Source of the DNA: Odobenus rosmarus divergens
Lineage: Eukaryota > Chordata > Mammalia > Carnivora > Odobenidae
DNA length: 64,000 bases
Assembly: GCF_000321225.1 (NCBI RefSeq)
Contig: NW_004450941.1
Coordinates: forward strand, 431,840 to 495,839
Direction of reading: 5' to 3'
The notes below the pieces were generated by a model. The model made no database searches. It saw nothing but the letters and a program-made list of their open reading frames with translations, and was not told the origin of the DNA. Both the position numbers and the translations under genes were made by a program. Shown here one piece after another: positions 33,708-45,559 of the stretch; positions within the stretch are counted from its first letter, which is position 1, and every line of letters starts with the position of its first letter.

Positions 33708-34700
33708 AACAACACTGACAATTTCATGAGTGTCTATGCATAGACTGGGGATTCTGCATCCATCTCTACAGGTAGGATATACAGAAGAAAGCTGATTGTA
33801 TATTCCTTCTTTTCTCTTGTATTACCCTTGATCCAGAAGATGAATTTTATGGAAATCCATCATCTACGTATGCTTATTTGGTCCTGAATCTGGGGCAAAC
33901 AGGAGATTGGCACTGCCTCCATGTCCCATGTGAGTAGCTGAAATCTGTCCCCTGGGGACAGTCTCTATGATGGTTTCTCCTCTCCATGCCACCATATGAA
34001 GGCATAGCAAGGAAGGAGGTAGGATATAAAAACAGAGAGGCTCTGCTCCTGCTTCTTGACCCTTAACCATTTCCCACAGTCGGGTCACTAAGCAGGCTAG
34101 CAGATGGGGTCAGTAAACAGGCTAGCAGATGTGGCAGAAACTCAATTCCTCAGCTCCTTTCGGGGTCTGTGGAAGCTATATGGTAACACACATGGTCTAG
34201 AGATAATAGTACCAATTAAAGAGAGATGAGTATCATCTATTTTTTGTAAACTCCATCTGTTTACCAATCTGACCAGCATGAGAAACACTTCTCTCTCCAA
34301 ATTCCATGGACCTTATCTCTACTTAGCCATATGCATTTCTCCTGTTCAAATGACTACAGAAAGGAGGCCCTTTAGTTTTACACAGGGGTGTGCAATGAAA
34401 GCAGGAGGGTATACAGGACTTTACTAGAGCCCCTTTGTTACTAGTTCTGCTGCTGGCCTGGCTCCATATCCTGTGTCCCTCCCTATTAGCTCATTCTTTG
34501 GCTTCCACCTCAATAGTAGGATGCCCTTCACCATGAGGTTTTCGCCTTCTCCTTTTTATCATTAATGCCCCCTCATTATATTCTTCCATTCATAGGAGCC
34601 CCCCTCCGCCTGATAAATGTATTGTCTCTATAGAGAACCCCCCCCCTTTGAGAACTGATGAAGCTGCCTTGGATTTGAAGTTTCATAGCTCTGGTTTGAG
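33708..34700. other. Anonymous DNA
   Basis: No gene recognised. Contains the 25 bp tandem duplication listed separately and C-rich runs near 34600-34650. Confidence 0.4.
34082..34131. repeat. 25 bp tandem duplication, two mismatches
   Basis: Unit 1 (34082-34106) and unit 2 (34107-34131) both start gggtca and end caggctagcagatg; they differ at two positions. Confidence 0.95.
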
Positions 34701-34835
34701 CGAATGCATTGCAAGTGGTCTTCTGCCTCTGAGCCTTTCCTCAGTTTCCTCCTATGTAAGGTTAATCACATCTTCCTCCAGAGTTAAGATAAATCTGGAA
34801 AGAATTACATAAGTGTAAGCAATTACTCTTTTTCT
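34700..34835 (+). mobile_element. MIR SINE fragment
   Basis: ctctgagcctttcctcagtttcctc, ctatgtaaggttaatcacat and ataagtgtaagcaatta keep the MIR order. Confidence 0.6.
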
Positions 34836-34837
34836 AT

Positions 34838-35030
34838 TCTCCCTACTACTTGTCCTGTCCATGATTTTATCACATCCTTTGGGTGATTGGCTTATTTCTA
34901 TCTCTTCAACTAGACTCTAATGGCATGAGGACAGAAACTATGTTCATTTTAGTCCACCACTGTCCACCCATCATCTAACATGTAGTTGGTCCAGATCAGA
35001 TGCTCCCTCAATATTTGAATTAAATTGTAA
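34838..35030 (+). mobile_element. L2 LINE 3' fragment
   Basis: tttatctctt-like text, aactagactctaatggcatg, aggacagaaactatgttcat, and tcatctaacatgtagttggtc resemble the L2 3' end. Confidence 0.6.
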
Positions 35031-35039
35031 TTGCCTAAG

Positions 35040-36305
35040 ACAGCAACTGCCTTTTCATAGCCAACAGCACAATCCTCTATTTCATATTTTTAGAACATGA
35101 CACCAACCAGTGCTTGAGAAAATACAGCCCTGAGTCACCCTTACTCAAGCACCTCCCTTTTCCTTTAGAGACATTTCATAAACATCCTGGTAACTGAGCC
35201 TGAGATAGGCAGGAAAATGTGTGAATCTGTGATAAATCTGTGCTTGCAGGAAGATGGTAATAATAGGCTCCATTCCTTTAACTCCCCATCGCCAGTATCA
35301 GTGTATAGAAATGCATCAGAGAAGAAATATCTACTCTATTCCTGCTACAACTAAGCTATTATGTTTAGAAAATTCAATCTGGCAATCCAAACCTGCAGCT
35401 GATTTTTGTATGGTGTCCTAAGATATACTTATCTAGAAATTAGCTATTGTAGTGCTTCCTGCCGCTTGCCAGGTAAGATTGCACTAGAGGACAAATGGAG
35501 GGCATTGGCACCAGAATTCCGCCATTACACCGGCTATTAAAACAAATGGGAGACAGAATTCCAGTGCACAGTGCTCACCGAGATGATTTTACTAGCAAGG
35601 AATTCCCAGATAAAACACCGTGAATGTCAAACTTGTGAATGCCATGCTGGAAGGCTGTCTGTCATAAAAGAAGGAAAACAGATGCATTACATTTTCGGCA
35701 ATACACTCCTGATTTTTATATATGTCATTTTGTGGTTGCTGTTCATTTTTCTGCCTCCACATACCACTCCGCTTGCTGTTTTCCTGAAGGTTAGTTGCTT
35801 GGCTGACTTTCGTCAAATGAGTAGTACCTCGTCAAAGAAGTTGTTTCAGTGAAACCCCCATAGTGGGAGCTGATAAAGTGTAGCATGTATTAGACCTTTG
35901 ATAGATCTTTATTCAGTTGAGGAGCAGTGATGCACAAGGCTCTTTCTGGGAGAAACTACTTGACAAACCTGACTTAGTAGCACCCAAAATGGTTGCTCTC
36001 TCATCAGGAGAGTCACACTAACCAGGGTCACAGGCAGTGAGGTGTAAACCAGAATGCCAATTATTCCGTTGTTACGTTATGTGATGCTGTCAAGGGACTA
36101 AAGCTCTCTTGTCCTTTAGTTAGCACATATTTTACATACACCTATGGGAGAAGTCAAATGAAATTCAGAACTTCTCATGGTTAGCAGAGAATTAGAAGAA
36201 GGGGTATAGCAAAATAGTTACATCAGGTATGAGCTTACACTGTAGCCTTCTTGGAGGAGGGCAGTCTTTTCTGGGCTATGCTGGAATGGACACAGGATTT
36301 TTCAC
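35040..36305. other. Repeat-poor anonymous DNA
   Basis: No named repeat. About 35.38-35.86 kb has balanced composition and an open frame of 93 codons (35571-35852) with a hydrophobic stretch; it shows no similarity I recognise and no splice or promoter support. A candidate for conserved non-coding sequence only. Confidence 0.4.
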
Positions 36306-36312
36306 TGATAAC

Positions 36313-36875
36313 TGTATTAGTTATCTATTGTTGCATTACTAACTATCTAAACTTAGTACCTTAAAACAACACACTATTTCACAGTGTTTGTGAGTCAGGA
36401 GTCTGAGCACAGCTTAACTAGGTCCTCCAATCAGGGTCTCACAAAGTTGCAAACCATGGGTTGGCTGCACCACGTTCCTTTCTGGAACTTCAGGGCCTCT
36501 TCCAAGCTAATGTGACTGCGGCAAAATCTGTTCCTCGAGGTTGTGGGTGTGAGTTCCCCTTTTCTTCATTGTTGTCACTGGAGGATGGTTTCCAGCTCTC
36601 TGAAGCCTTCCACTGTTCCTCACCACATAACCCTCTCACAGTGTGGCTGTTTGTTTCTTCAAGGCTTAGCATCCAAACTGCTAAGACAGAACCTTATATA
36701 AAGTAACAAAGGCAAGAATGACAACCTCGTCACTGTTGATGTCTATATTAACCAAGCCATGCACTATCTTAGCCTATTCCCAGGCCCCATCCATGCTCAA
36801 GGGGAAGGATTGTATACTGCATGGATACCAGGGAACTAGAATCTTGGGGACCAGCTTAGTGATCTTCTAACCACA
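36313..36875 (-). mobile_element. MaLR LTR (MLT1-type)
   Basis: tgtattagttatctattgtt, aacttagtaccttaaaacaa, tcaggagtctgagcacagct, gcctcttccaagctaatgtg, and atcttctaaccaca are the ends and body of an MLT1-type LTR read on the minus strand. No matching 5 bp flanks remain visible. Confidence 0.85.
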
Positions 36876-37124
36876 GGACCTCTCCTTTCTCTATGTAGTA
36901 TAGCATAGTGCAGTGGTTCTTTCTTTTGACTGTAGGGCAGACTCCTTTTGAAGATTTTTCTAAGTGTAGAAGCTGAGTCTTGACCTTAGAATTCAGATCC
37001 AGTACATACATACGAGGTAGAACAGAGACGTTTGTATTTTCAAGCCCCATCGGTGATTGTGATCAAGCAGGCTGGTGACAAGCCACTTGCGTTCCTGTTC
37101 AAGTTCTGAAGTCGGATCCACATG

Positions 37125-37310
37125 TATCTGAATTGTGATTTTGACTCCAGAATTCACTAGCCGTGTTACCTTGGAAAAATCCTTGATCATCCTATGCCTT
37201 GATTGCCTTATCTGTAAAATGGGAGTGATAAGAAGAGTGCTTTCCTCATTAGTTGTCACACAACGACTAATGCTTGGTACATTGCAGGTGTTCCATTAAG
37301 ATAGCTATTA
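37125..37310 (+). mobile_element. MIR SINE
   Basis: attcactagccgtgttacct, ccttgattgccttatctgta, aaaatgggagtgataagaag, and tgcttggtacattgcaggtg are in MIR order. Confidence 0.8.
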
Positions 37311-37319
37311 TTTGATTCT

Positions 37320-38115
37320 GTGGCTGACATACCTTCCTTCTGACAGTGAAAGCTTATAAGCCTTGTCTTATTTACCTATTCTGTTTCTTTAGGGAGTCTC
37401 TGTAGACTGCTGATCTTTCCTGTCCTAGGTTGTTTTAGAGTTATATAGCTTAACTCACAGAAGGTAATCTCCTATCCATCCATGGCCTGGATATAGAGGC
37501 AGAGATTTGGAGATTCACACTGTCAGCCACGTGCACAGTGAGATCCGTCATTCCGTTCTGGCGTCCCAGAAGCACGGTAGTCAAGGCTGATGGCCTCCAG
37601 CTGTTTTCACCTATTTGTTCACGACACGTGGACCCGACTTCTTATTCTGATCTCAGCCTAGTGTAAGGGTACTGATGATTTGTGTGGACAGTGGAAGAAA
37701 TTTCTTCCTAACATACTAATTGATTTTTTTTCTATCGTCCCTGTCTCCAGGTCAGTCCAAGAGAAAAACTGGCCTGACTTATCAACAATATAAAATCTTG
37801 CTGTATTGAAATAATCCACAAAGCAGTTGTACTCAGCTCAATATTCCACTCAAATGTAAGGCAAAAGATTTTCACCCTGTGAAAGTCGATTTTCAAACAC
37901 TTAACAAAGTATAAATTCCTTTCAAAGGCATCGCATAACAGTGCTATTCCCTTGTGTGGGAACTCAATAAATACTTATTGACTGACAGAGTTTTTGACTG
38001 TGTGATGGAGCCCATACTGAAAAAAGAAATCTATTTTAATCCCTATGTTCCAGAGTTCCCTTTTGGCTAGACTTCATGTAGGGATCTCTCTACCGATGTT
38101 GGGAGCATGACAGCG
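37320..38115. other. Anonymous DNA
   Basis: Nothing recognised except a short L2/MIR-like end (actcaataaatacttattgac, about 37960-37985). Confidence 0.4.
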
Positions 38116-38119
38116 TAAT

Positions 38120-38310
38120 GGGAATGGTACCATACTAGACACCAGGTAGCTGAGACCTACGTTCTAGCTTCAGTTTGGCCATCTCCTGGCTGGGTCAAAT
38201 TAGGGGATGTTTCTTAACCTCTCAGAACTTCCATTTTTTCTTCTATAAAATGAGAGAAATGCTTTCTGCCTAACTAGTCCGGAAGAGTAATGTGAAACTT
38301 AAATGTGAAG
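38120..38310 (+). mobile_element. MIR SINE
   Basis: gctgagacctacgttctagc, tttcttaacctctcagaact and tataaaatgagagaaatgct follow the MIR consensus order. Confidence 0.75.
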
Positions 38311-38331
38311 TTCTTTGGGGATTGTTTTTGT

Positions 38332-38526
38332 TTTGTAAGATTTTATTTATTTATTTGAGAGAGAGAGAGAGAGAGAGAGAGCACAACCTGGGGGGAGGGG
38401 CAGAGTGAGAAGCAGACTTCCCGCTGAGCAGGGAGCTCACCGATGCGGGGCTCGATTCCCAGGACCCTGAGATCATGACCTGAGCCGAAGGCTGACGCTT
38501 AACCACCTGAGCCACCCAGGCGCACC
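38332..38526 (-). mobile_element. CAN SINE
   Basis: aagattttatttatttattt, a long (GA)n run, gatgcggggctcgattccca, gacgcttaaccacctgagcc and acccaggcgcacc. Young-type sequence; flanks not clearly duplicated. Confidence 0.9.
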
Positions 38527-38734
38527 ATCTTTGTGTATTTGAAACGCTATATCTAAGCATCTGCACCTAACTGCTACTGATGCCGATGATTGGAAAGGGA
38601 CACAGTAATCTTGCTGATTTTAGGGAGCTTTCAGTACATGCTATAAATGCCCTACAGCTGATTTTTTTCTAGCGAGCCAAACTGAGGGTAGAGGTAGCCG
38701 AGATCATTTCAACCATGTATACCACGCATGAGCA

Positions 38735-39236
38735 TATGCTCTTGTTCAACCATGTTTGAACCTAAGATGGCAATTTGCCATCCTGTGGGAAAGCCTGGTA
38801 GGGGATACATTTGGGGCCAGTGGAACCTTTGATAGGCCTCTTTTGTGGCAGAGAGAATGCTGCGGTTCACCAAATACGTCTTTTCTTCCTTATGACAGAG
38901 GAAGACAATGCTATCCCGAATGCCCTCCCCCTTGCTCTAGAAGAGACCATGTGACTGAACTCTGGGTAATAAAATATGTGTGTGCACCACTTCCATTTCT
39001 GGCTTCAAAAATCCTCTGTGCACTCTCCCATGCACTTGCTCTCCACCACTTCTGCTGGTGACTAGAAGTAGAGGACTCTGACTTGGCAGAGCTAGGGGTT
39101 ATCACTTGGAGGAAAGCTGCCCGCTTTTGAACAGCCTGGGACTTGTCCTAAGGGAACCATAAATATTTGTTTTGTTAAGATACTTAGGTTTTCAGATTAT
39201 TTGTTACACCAGCTACCATTTATTACTCTGATTAAC
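38735..39236 (+). mobile_element. Probable LTR remnant (MaLR-like; uncertain)
   Basis: The right half carries a catgtgactgaactctgggt segment, aaccataaatatttgttttg and ttaagatacttaggttttca, then ttatttgttacaccagctac. This resembles the polyadenylation-proximal end of an old mammalian LTR. Left limit unclear. A 101-codon frame inside it (38756-39061) is not credible as a gene. Confidence 0.45.
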
Positions 39237-39239
39237 GTA

Positions 39240-39555
39240 ATCCTCAAACTTCAGAATCTGTACTACATTTTTGTTGCCCTATCATGGACAATTCAGTCTG
39301 ATAATAGCATTAATAATATTTTCCCCTTGGTAAACCCCAAGGTTAATTTAGCTTGTGGAAAAATATAGATCATGGTATCTATTAATGTGTTCAATCAGGT
39401 CACATCCTCAGAGAGCAGAAAATCACCCAACTCCAAGTGTGGACATTTATAGTCATCTAGTCATTTATCTACCCTCAAAACACTCCCCCACCCCCGAATT
39501 TGGGGCGGAGGCTGCCACTCTTAGGCTAAGGGCAAGAATAAGACTGTTTAAGAAA
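39240..39555. other. Anonymous DNA
   Basis: No element recognised. Confidence 0.4.
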
Positions 39556-39559
39556 TGGT

Positions 39560-39745
39560 ATGGTAGAAATTCCATGGAGATACTAAGATTCATAACCAGT
39601 ATATACTCAATTTGCAGAGAGGCCAATTCTATTATGTGACCTTGAACAAATCTCTTACATTTTCTATGCCTCAGTTATTCATTTTAAAAATGAGTGTACT
39701 GTTCTATGCATATGTGGTTGTGAGGGATGAAAAAGTAATGTCCAT
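39560..39745 (+). mobile_element. MIR SINE
   Basis: tatgtgaccttgaacaaatc, ttctatgcctcagttattca, and an aaaaatgagtgtactgttct segment keep the MIR order. Confidence 0.75.
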
Positions 39746-40019
39746 GGGGATAGAATATTGTATGTCCTATAAATAAATCATACAAATAAATTATATAAGT
39801 CATATCAATGCAAAATATTTCCATTATAACTAATAGTTGCCCTTATGTGATATAACATAGATTTGTTTATTTAGATCCGTGGTCAAGAGTAGCTTTAATT
39901 ATGTACCTGATGCCGACACCAACTCCTACCCACCCCATTTTGTTTATTGAGATTTGCTCAAATCAACCTACAATAAAATATCCAAAAGCAAGCAATAAAA
40001 TTTATCACCAAACAAGTAA

Positions 40020-40235
40020 ACCGTATACTGTAGTGGTTACAGACGCCCAGTCTGAATTCAGAATGCTTTGGTTTACTCTCCAGCTCGACTTCTTCCTTGC
40101 TGTGTGAACTAAGACAAGCGATTTAACCTCTGTGCTATAGCTCCCTCATGTGCAACGTGCATAAAAGCCGCCATCTCTTAGGGTTGTTGTGAGGATTAAG
40201 TTTGTTGAAATGTTTTGAGTGCCTCGAATATTGTG
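40020..40235 (+). mobile_element. MIR SINE
   Basis: Near complete: tgtagtggttacagacgccc, ccttgctgtgtgaactaaga, gatttaacctctgtgctat, and tagggttgttgtgaggatta. Confidence 0.88.
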
Positions 40236-40239
40236 TGGT

Positions 40240-40700
40240 GTGTGGTCACTACACATCCTAGCTCTGCGTCTCATATGTTATGTTTGGGTACTCTCCTGTG
40301 TCCATCCTTCAAATTCTGTACTAGAAATGTCTTCCACATTAATTGGTGCAAGACTCACTGTACTTACCATTCTGTGAGGAGCTCCTCTCTACCTCACCAT
40401 GTGATTTTCATCGACTTTATGGGAGGAGGCAGAATTCAGTACAGTCCCTCAGATCATGCCATCATTTTCATTGACCTCTTCAGCGTAACCTAATAAATTG
40501 AGATGCCTTACATTGCAACGGGATTCTGAAGGATGGCTGCAGTACCCGGTAATATTTGCGTTATTAACAATGACCTGCAGTGCATGTGAAGGAAACACTG
40601 CCTTCCCAGTGTTAATCCCTGCAGAGTATTTGTGTTTGAGTCAAACAAAACATGGACTGCAGCTGTAACACACTGAGCCCCATCCTCTCTCTCTCTCTCT
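40240..40700. other. Anonymous DNA
   Basis: Nothing recognised up to the (CT)n run at about 40686-40701 that precedes the next SINE. Confidence 0.4.
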
Positions 40701-40701
40701 C

Positions 40702-40871
40702 TTTTTTTTAAAGATTTTATCTATCTATTGGTGGGGGCACAAGTGATGGAGAGGGAGAAGCAGGCTGCGCATGAAGCAGGGAGCCCGATGCAGGACTCAA
40801 TCCCAGGACCCTGGGATCATGACCGGAGCCAAAGGCAGCCGCTTTAACCAGCTGAGCCACCTAGGCACCCC
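40702..40871 (-). mobile_element. CAN SINE
   Basis: aaagattttatctatctatt, gggcacaagtgatggagagg, gatcatgaccggagccaaag, ctgagccacctaggcacccc. Slightly short in the GA-rich part. Confidence 0.88.
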
Positions 40872-41089
40872 GCTGTGTGTTCTGATTTAAACAGCCCTGT
40901 AACAGTGACCTTTTTCTGTTCTAATAACGTGGAAAAAATTGAAGACAGTAGAAGTGATTTATATTCCTCACATGAAGAAAGTAACTAGAGAGAAGGGTAG
41001 ATATTTGAAATCTTACGATTCAAAAAAAAAAAAAATTTCCAAGTAAGGAAAATCATTTTTATTCTGCATTTAGATGTCTTTTTTTAAAA

Positions 41090-41565
41090 TTGATAAGTGT
41101 GGCTGAAAAATGTGCCTCTGGGGATGTACACATGCTAACTCGTGGAACCTGTGAATGTTACCCTACATGGCAAAAGGTTCTCTGCAGATGTGAGTAGTTA
41201 AGAATCTCATGATGTAGAGATAATCCTGGATTATCCAGGTGGGCCGGACTGAATCACAATTTTGTCCTCATGGGGGGAACTCAGGAAGGTCAGACAGAGA
41301 AGGCGCTGTGATGAGGGAGGTAGAGATTGTGGCGATGCAGCCACAAGCCAACGAACGATGGCATTTTCTAGAAGTTGGAAGAGCCAAGGAACAGGTTTTC
41401 TTCCCTGGAAACTTCAGAAGGAACCAGGCTTTCCTACACCTTGATTTCAACCCTCTAAGTCTTATTGGAGACCTCTGACCTCCAGAACTGTGAGAGAACA
41501 AATCGCCGTTTTAAGCCCCTATAGCATGGTCATTTGTTACAATAGCAACTGGAAACTCCTAGAAT
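41090..41565 (+). mobile_element. MaLR LTR (MLT1-type)
   Basis: Body of an MLT1-type LTR on the plus strand: gctctgcagatgtgagtagtt-like region, gattatccaggtgggccgga, gatgcagccacaagccaacg, aaacttcagaaggaaccagg, tccagaactgtgagagaaca, and the tail catttgttacaatagcaact. Confidence 0.88.
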
Positions 41566-42295
41566 AGATAATATCCCCTTGAAAGGAATAGAGAATATCA
41601 ACATAAAGGAAAATACCAAGATGTGTCTCCAAAATCAAAGTTGTCTTTATTCTCCATTTCCAACTTCTCTGCTCCTGTTCTGTGTCTCCTGTTGTCCCCT
41701 TCAGAGCATTTGTGTTGGAATCCCAACAAAATGTGGGCTCCATCCTCTGCATCTGGCACACAGCCAGCTCCCTCTTCTCTGTTTAGACCGGTTATGCACG
41801 GGTCTCTTCTGTCCAGCGTTAGCCACATCACGCTACTACACTAGCTCTTATCAAGGTGAGCAAAACTTTCCACCATTCTAATACCAGCGGTCAATTTTTC
41901 AGTTTCATCTTACTTGAAACCTTAGCAGGATTTTCTAAAGCTGGTGACTTGATGACTCCCGCTTCAAACACTCTTTTCTTGGCTTCCAAGCCATCTCATT
42001 TTTTTTTTCATTCTTTCTCGCTGTTTGTTTTTGCTCATTCTTTCCTGCCTCCCCTTTATTGCTGATTTGTCTATATTGAGTTCTCCAGGGCTCAGTCCTT
42101 AGACTGCTTTTCTTTTCTGTCCATACTAATTCCCCAGATGATCTCATTTAATCCCTCCTATGGAAATATATTTCTGTGGTAGCATTTCTCTATTATATTT
42201 CTGGCAGCATACTGCCTTGAACTCGTGCTCCCATGGTTCAACTCCCTATTCAAAAACTCCACTTGGACATTATGACAGGTTATAAAGCACAAAAA

Positions 42296-42628
42296 TTGTA
42301 ACAAGCCGTATTTCCAATCTCCCATACTCCCACCATGTTGGGAGGAAGTCAAGGCCACATGAAGAGATCACTTACTAGTGCTCTAGCCAATAGTCACATG
42401 CGAGGTTCCTGTTGGCAGCTAGTATCAAGTATCAGACATGGAAGTCAGGGAATGTAGATCATTCCAGCCCCCAATTTTGAGCCACTCCAGTTAACACAGT
42501 GAAATAAAGATGGAACTGTCCCCACCAAGCTATATCAAATAGCAGAATTTGAGCAAAATAAATGTTCCAAGCCACTAAGTGAATGGCCAGTTTGTTGCCC
42601 AAAAGTAGGTAACTGAAACAAATAGGTC
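42296..42628 (+). mobile_element. MaLR LTR (MLT1-type), inside L2
   Basis: ccatgttgggaggaagtcaa, tgctctagccaatagtcaca, gatcattccagcccccaatt, gagcaaaataaatgttccaa and gccactaagtgaatggccag match the MLT1 group. Internal to the L2 copy and therefore younger than it. Confidence 0.8.
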
Positions 42629-43329
42629 TTAATCATCTCAAACTTAACTTGTATCAAACTTAATTCCTATTTGGCCTTTGATCCCACACACGTGGCTTTC
42701 CATAATCTTTCTATCTTAGTGGTAACTCCATCCTTCTAGCTGCTGACGTAAAACCCTTGATTCTCCTTTTTTTTCATATCCGACACACAGAGTGTAAGCA
42801 AGTCCTGTTAGCAGTACCTTCGGAATATATCCAGTAATTCAATCTCTTCTCACTACCTCCACTGATACCAACCTTTCCTAACCACCGTTCTCTTTCACCT
42901 TGTCTTATAAGGCCTTGCAACTGCTTTCTCCTTTGTCCCTCTATAGTCCCGTCAGAACACAGAAAATAGTGATCATTTAGGAAATTAAGTCCGATCCTGT
43001 CATTGCTCAGTGCAGAACTGTCCGATGGCTCGATGCTTCACTGACAGGAACAGGCACGATCCTTCCTGTAATGGACAAGGTCCTGCATGATCTCCAGTCC
43101 CCTTTCACTCTCATCTACTTCCCTGACCTCATGTCCCGCCATGCGTCCTCCTGTTTACACTGCCTCACCACATACAGCAGGTTGATGTTCCCTGAACACT
43201 CTAGGAATTCTCCCTCCTCTGGGCCTTTGCATATGCTCTTTCCTCTACCTGGAAAACTCTTCATTTATTCCCAGTTTCTGTGTATTTATTGTTGTATCAG
43301 GGGCAACCATAGAGAAAATAACAACCCCA

Positions 43330-43529
43330 GGGCGCCTGGGTGGCTCAGTCCATTAAGTGTCCGACTCTTGATTTCAGCTCAGGTCATGATCTCAGTGTCC
43401 TGAGATCGAGGCTTGATTCGGGCTCTGTGTGGCATCTCTTGCTGGAAGATTCTCTCCCTCTGCCCCTCCCACCCACTCGCACATCTCTCTCTCTCTCTAA
43501 AATAAATAAATGTTTAGAAAAAGAGAATA
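43330..43529 (+). mobile_element. CAN SINE (older head type)
   Basis: gggcgcctgggtggctcagt, then gtccgactcttgatttcagc and gatctcagtgtcctgagatc. The tail aaataaataaatgtttagaaa meets the next SINE directly. Confidence 0.92.
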
Positions 43530-43693
43530 GGGGTGCCTGAGTGGCTCAGTCAGTTAAGTATCTGCCATCTGCTGAGGTCATGATCCCCGGGTCAGGGGGG
43601 AGTCTGCTTCTCCCTCTCCCTCTGCCCCTCCGCACTACTTCTCTTGCTCACTCTCTCAAATAAATAAATAAAATCTTAAAAAAAGAAAAAAGA
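43530..43693 (+). mobile_element. CAN SINE, short variant, in tandem
   Basis: ggggtgcctgagtggctcag, gatccccgggtcaggggggagtctgc (central segment shortened, box B-like part lost), CT-rich middle and AAATAAATAAAATCTT tail. Same orientation as its neighbour. Confidence 0.92.
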
Positions 43694-43961
43694 ACAATTG
43701 CCCATCCCCCTCCCACCTCGAGATACAACTTACTCTGCTTTAGTTTTCTCTGGGACACTTAAAATAAACATATGATACGTTTTACATATTCATTTGTATT
43801 TACATTCCTTCCCCCTTCCCTGCTGGAAGATAAGCTCCATATAGAAAGGACTTTGTATATTACATGCTACTCCATTCCTAGAGTTTTGGATAGTGCTTAG
43901 CATGTTAGTAGCTCCTCAAAAGGTATCTGCTAAATGAACAAAAAGAGACATACTATGCATT

Positions 43962-43987
43962 TGTGTGTGTGTGTGTGTGTGTGTGTA
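43962..43987. repeat. (TG)n microsatellite
   Basis: About 13 uninterrupted TG dinucleotides right after the L2 end. Confidence 0.97.
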
Positions 43988-44009
43988 TGAAACATAGTTG
44001 GATGTGTAC

Positions 44010-44100
44010 AATTGATTTCATTTAAATCTGATAATAACACTGTAAAGTAGATGAGGCTATTGTCATTCTTATAGACGTGAAAACTCAAGGAAAAAATGAT
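44010..44100 (-). mobile_element. MIR fragment
   Basis: ataataacactgtaaagtag, atgaggctattgtcattctt and gacgtgaaaactcaagg are complementary MIR phrases. Confidence 0.5.
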
Positions 44101-44104
44101 CATT

Positions 44105-45550
44105 GAAAAAAGTAGTGGAGTGCATAGTGTGAGTGCTAGTCCTCGCTCCATCAGTCCCCACCTTTGTGTTGCTTGCCAAGTGAAATTAGCCTTTTAGAAT
44201 CTGCACTCTCATTAGTAACCTGACGAGAAGAACTTTCCTGTCTACACAGTTTTCTTGAGGAGCAAATTAAATAATAGATGTTATAACATCTTGTCAATTT
44301 GAACAACAGTGTATAAATGTAGGTGCCCATTATCCTCAAAACGTAACAAAAATATATCTTTACACAAATGAACTGTCTCTCTGCCATTTTTAGACCTTCT
44401 CTTTCTGCCAGTTCTTGCTGTCTTCCTGGCCATGTCTATACAGTGGTGGTGCTCACTATCTGTCCCTGCCTACTTGTTTTGTTACCATCCAAGTGCAATT
44501 CTCTCCTTGAAGCACAATTTTTAATCGAGTCCTCCCTGACCGTCAATTTCTCTGCCCTCTGAATGAACAGTCTGGGCTCTGCAGGACGTGGGTAATTAAA
44601 ATAACACCAGTTGCCAAAATATATCTCCCCAGTGCCAGTCACCTATCATCACCTGGTGATTTATATTTTAATTATCTTATCTTAGATTGTCAGCCCAATG
44701 TGGAGAGATTTTTTTCCCAACTCCTTTGTTTAGGAAAAATCCTAGGACTTTTTTGATTTAGCAAAAATTAAATCATAAGGCTTTTCCTAATGTAGATAGC
44801 AGATGAAGGAACTCAATATACTGATCTGAAAAACGGAAACATATATAATCCCTTCCCTGAAAAGCTTGTAGGATTTTTGTGAGGTTCAAAGGAGTTAATG
44901 GAATTGAAATTATTTTGAAAAGTTCATAAACCATATAAATATAATTGAAGTAATTAATGATAATAGTAAAAATAGTGAAATACGTGCATAATCATTACAT
45001 ATTCATATCTAAGCAGGCAAGAATGAATGATTGCCAAAAAATTTAAAGGAGTTTTGTTTCCCTTTGAGGGAAATTGTTCTTTTGATGTGGCCTGAGACAC
45101 ATCTATATTCCAGCTGTTAAGCTTGAACTGGTGAGGACTCTGCTAGAAGCCACAGTTTATTTCATGATTTTTTAAAAACTGAAATAGCCTAAGGGATATT
45201 ACAGGGTGTTATTGGATACACTTTCTTCATTTTTGATGGGATAAAGAATCTCCTTGATATAAAACTTCAATCACAAAATCTTCGGGCTGGAATAGCCCTC
45301 CAGAGACAATTTAGCCCATTACCCCACTTGGCACAAGAATTTCAGTCTGAGTTGTGCCTAAACAATGAACAATCAGATGGTCTGGGCCATTGATAAAGCA
45401 TGTCTCATGTAATTGTGTGATAAATCAGACTATGTCAACGAGATGATAGAGAGACATACTGGAAGTGGTTCCCTCAGGGCTCAAGCATCACTACAGTACA
45501 GACCATCTTGACTCACTTTGGAATTCCCTCCCACACTTTGGTGAATTGTG
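44105..45550. other. Mostly anonymous DNA with weak old repeats
   Basis: Weak L2-like wording near 44390-44710 (aatcgagtcctccctgacc) and MIR-like wording near 44805-44940 (atactgatctgaaaaacgga). Otherwise nothing recognised. Confidence 0.4.
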
Positions 45551-45559
45551 CTCTCAGGA

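Larger units (their letters stand above)
41900..43945 (+). mobile_element. Long L2 LINE copy, split by an LTR and two SINEs
   Basis: L2 from ORF2 to its 3' end, in three blocks. Block 1, about 41900-42285, has reverse-transcriptase-side wording such as gagttctccagggctcagtcc and gatgatctcatttaatccc. Block 2, about 42629-43329, has ctatcttagtggtaactcca, ggaatatatccagtaattca, gacaaggtcctgcatgatct, and ttctgggcctttgcatatgc-like text. Block 3, about 43694-43945, has gctggaagataagctccata and tgcttagcatgttagtagct. The breaks are the LTR at 42300 and the SINEs at 43330-43693. The frame is destroyed. Confidence 0.82.

Noticed and set aside
35571..35852. 93-codon frame with a hydrophobic segment as a membrane protein
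   Set aside because: The hydrophobic stretch comes from a T-rich run; no similarity, no upstream signals.
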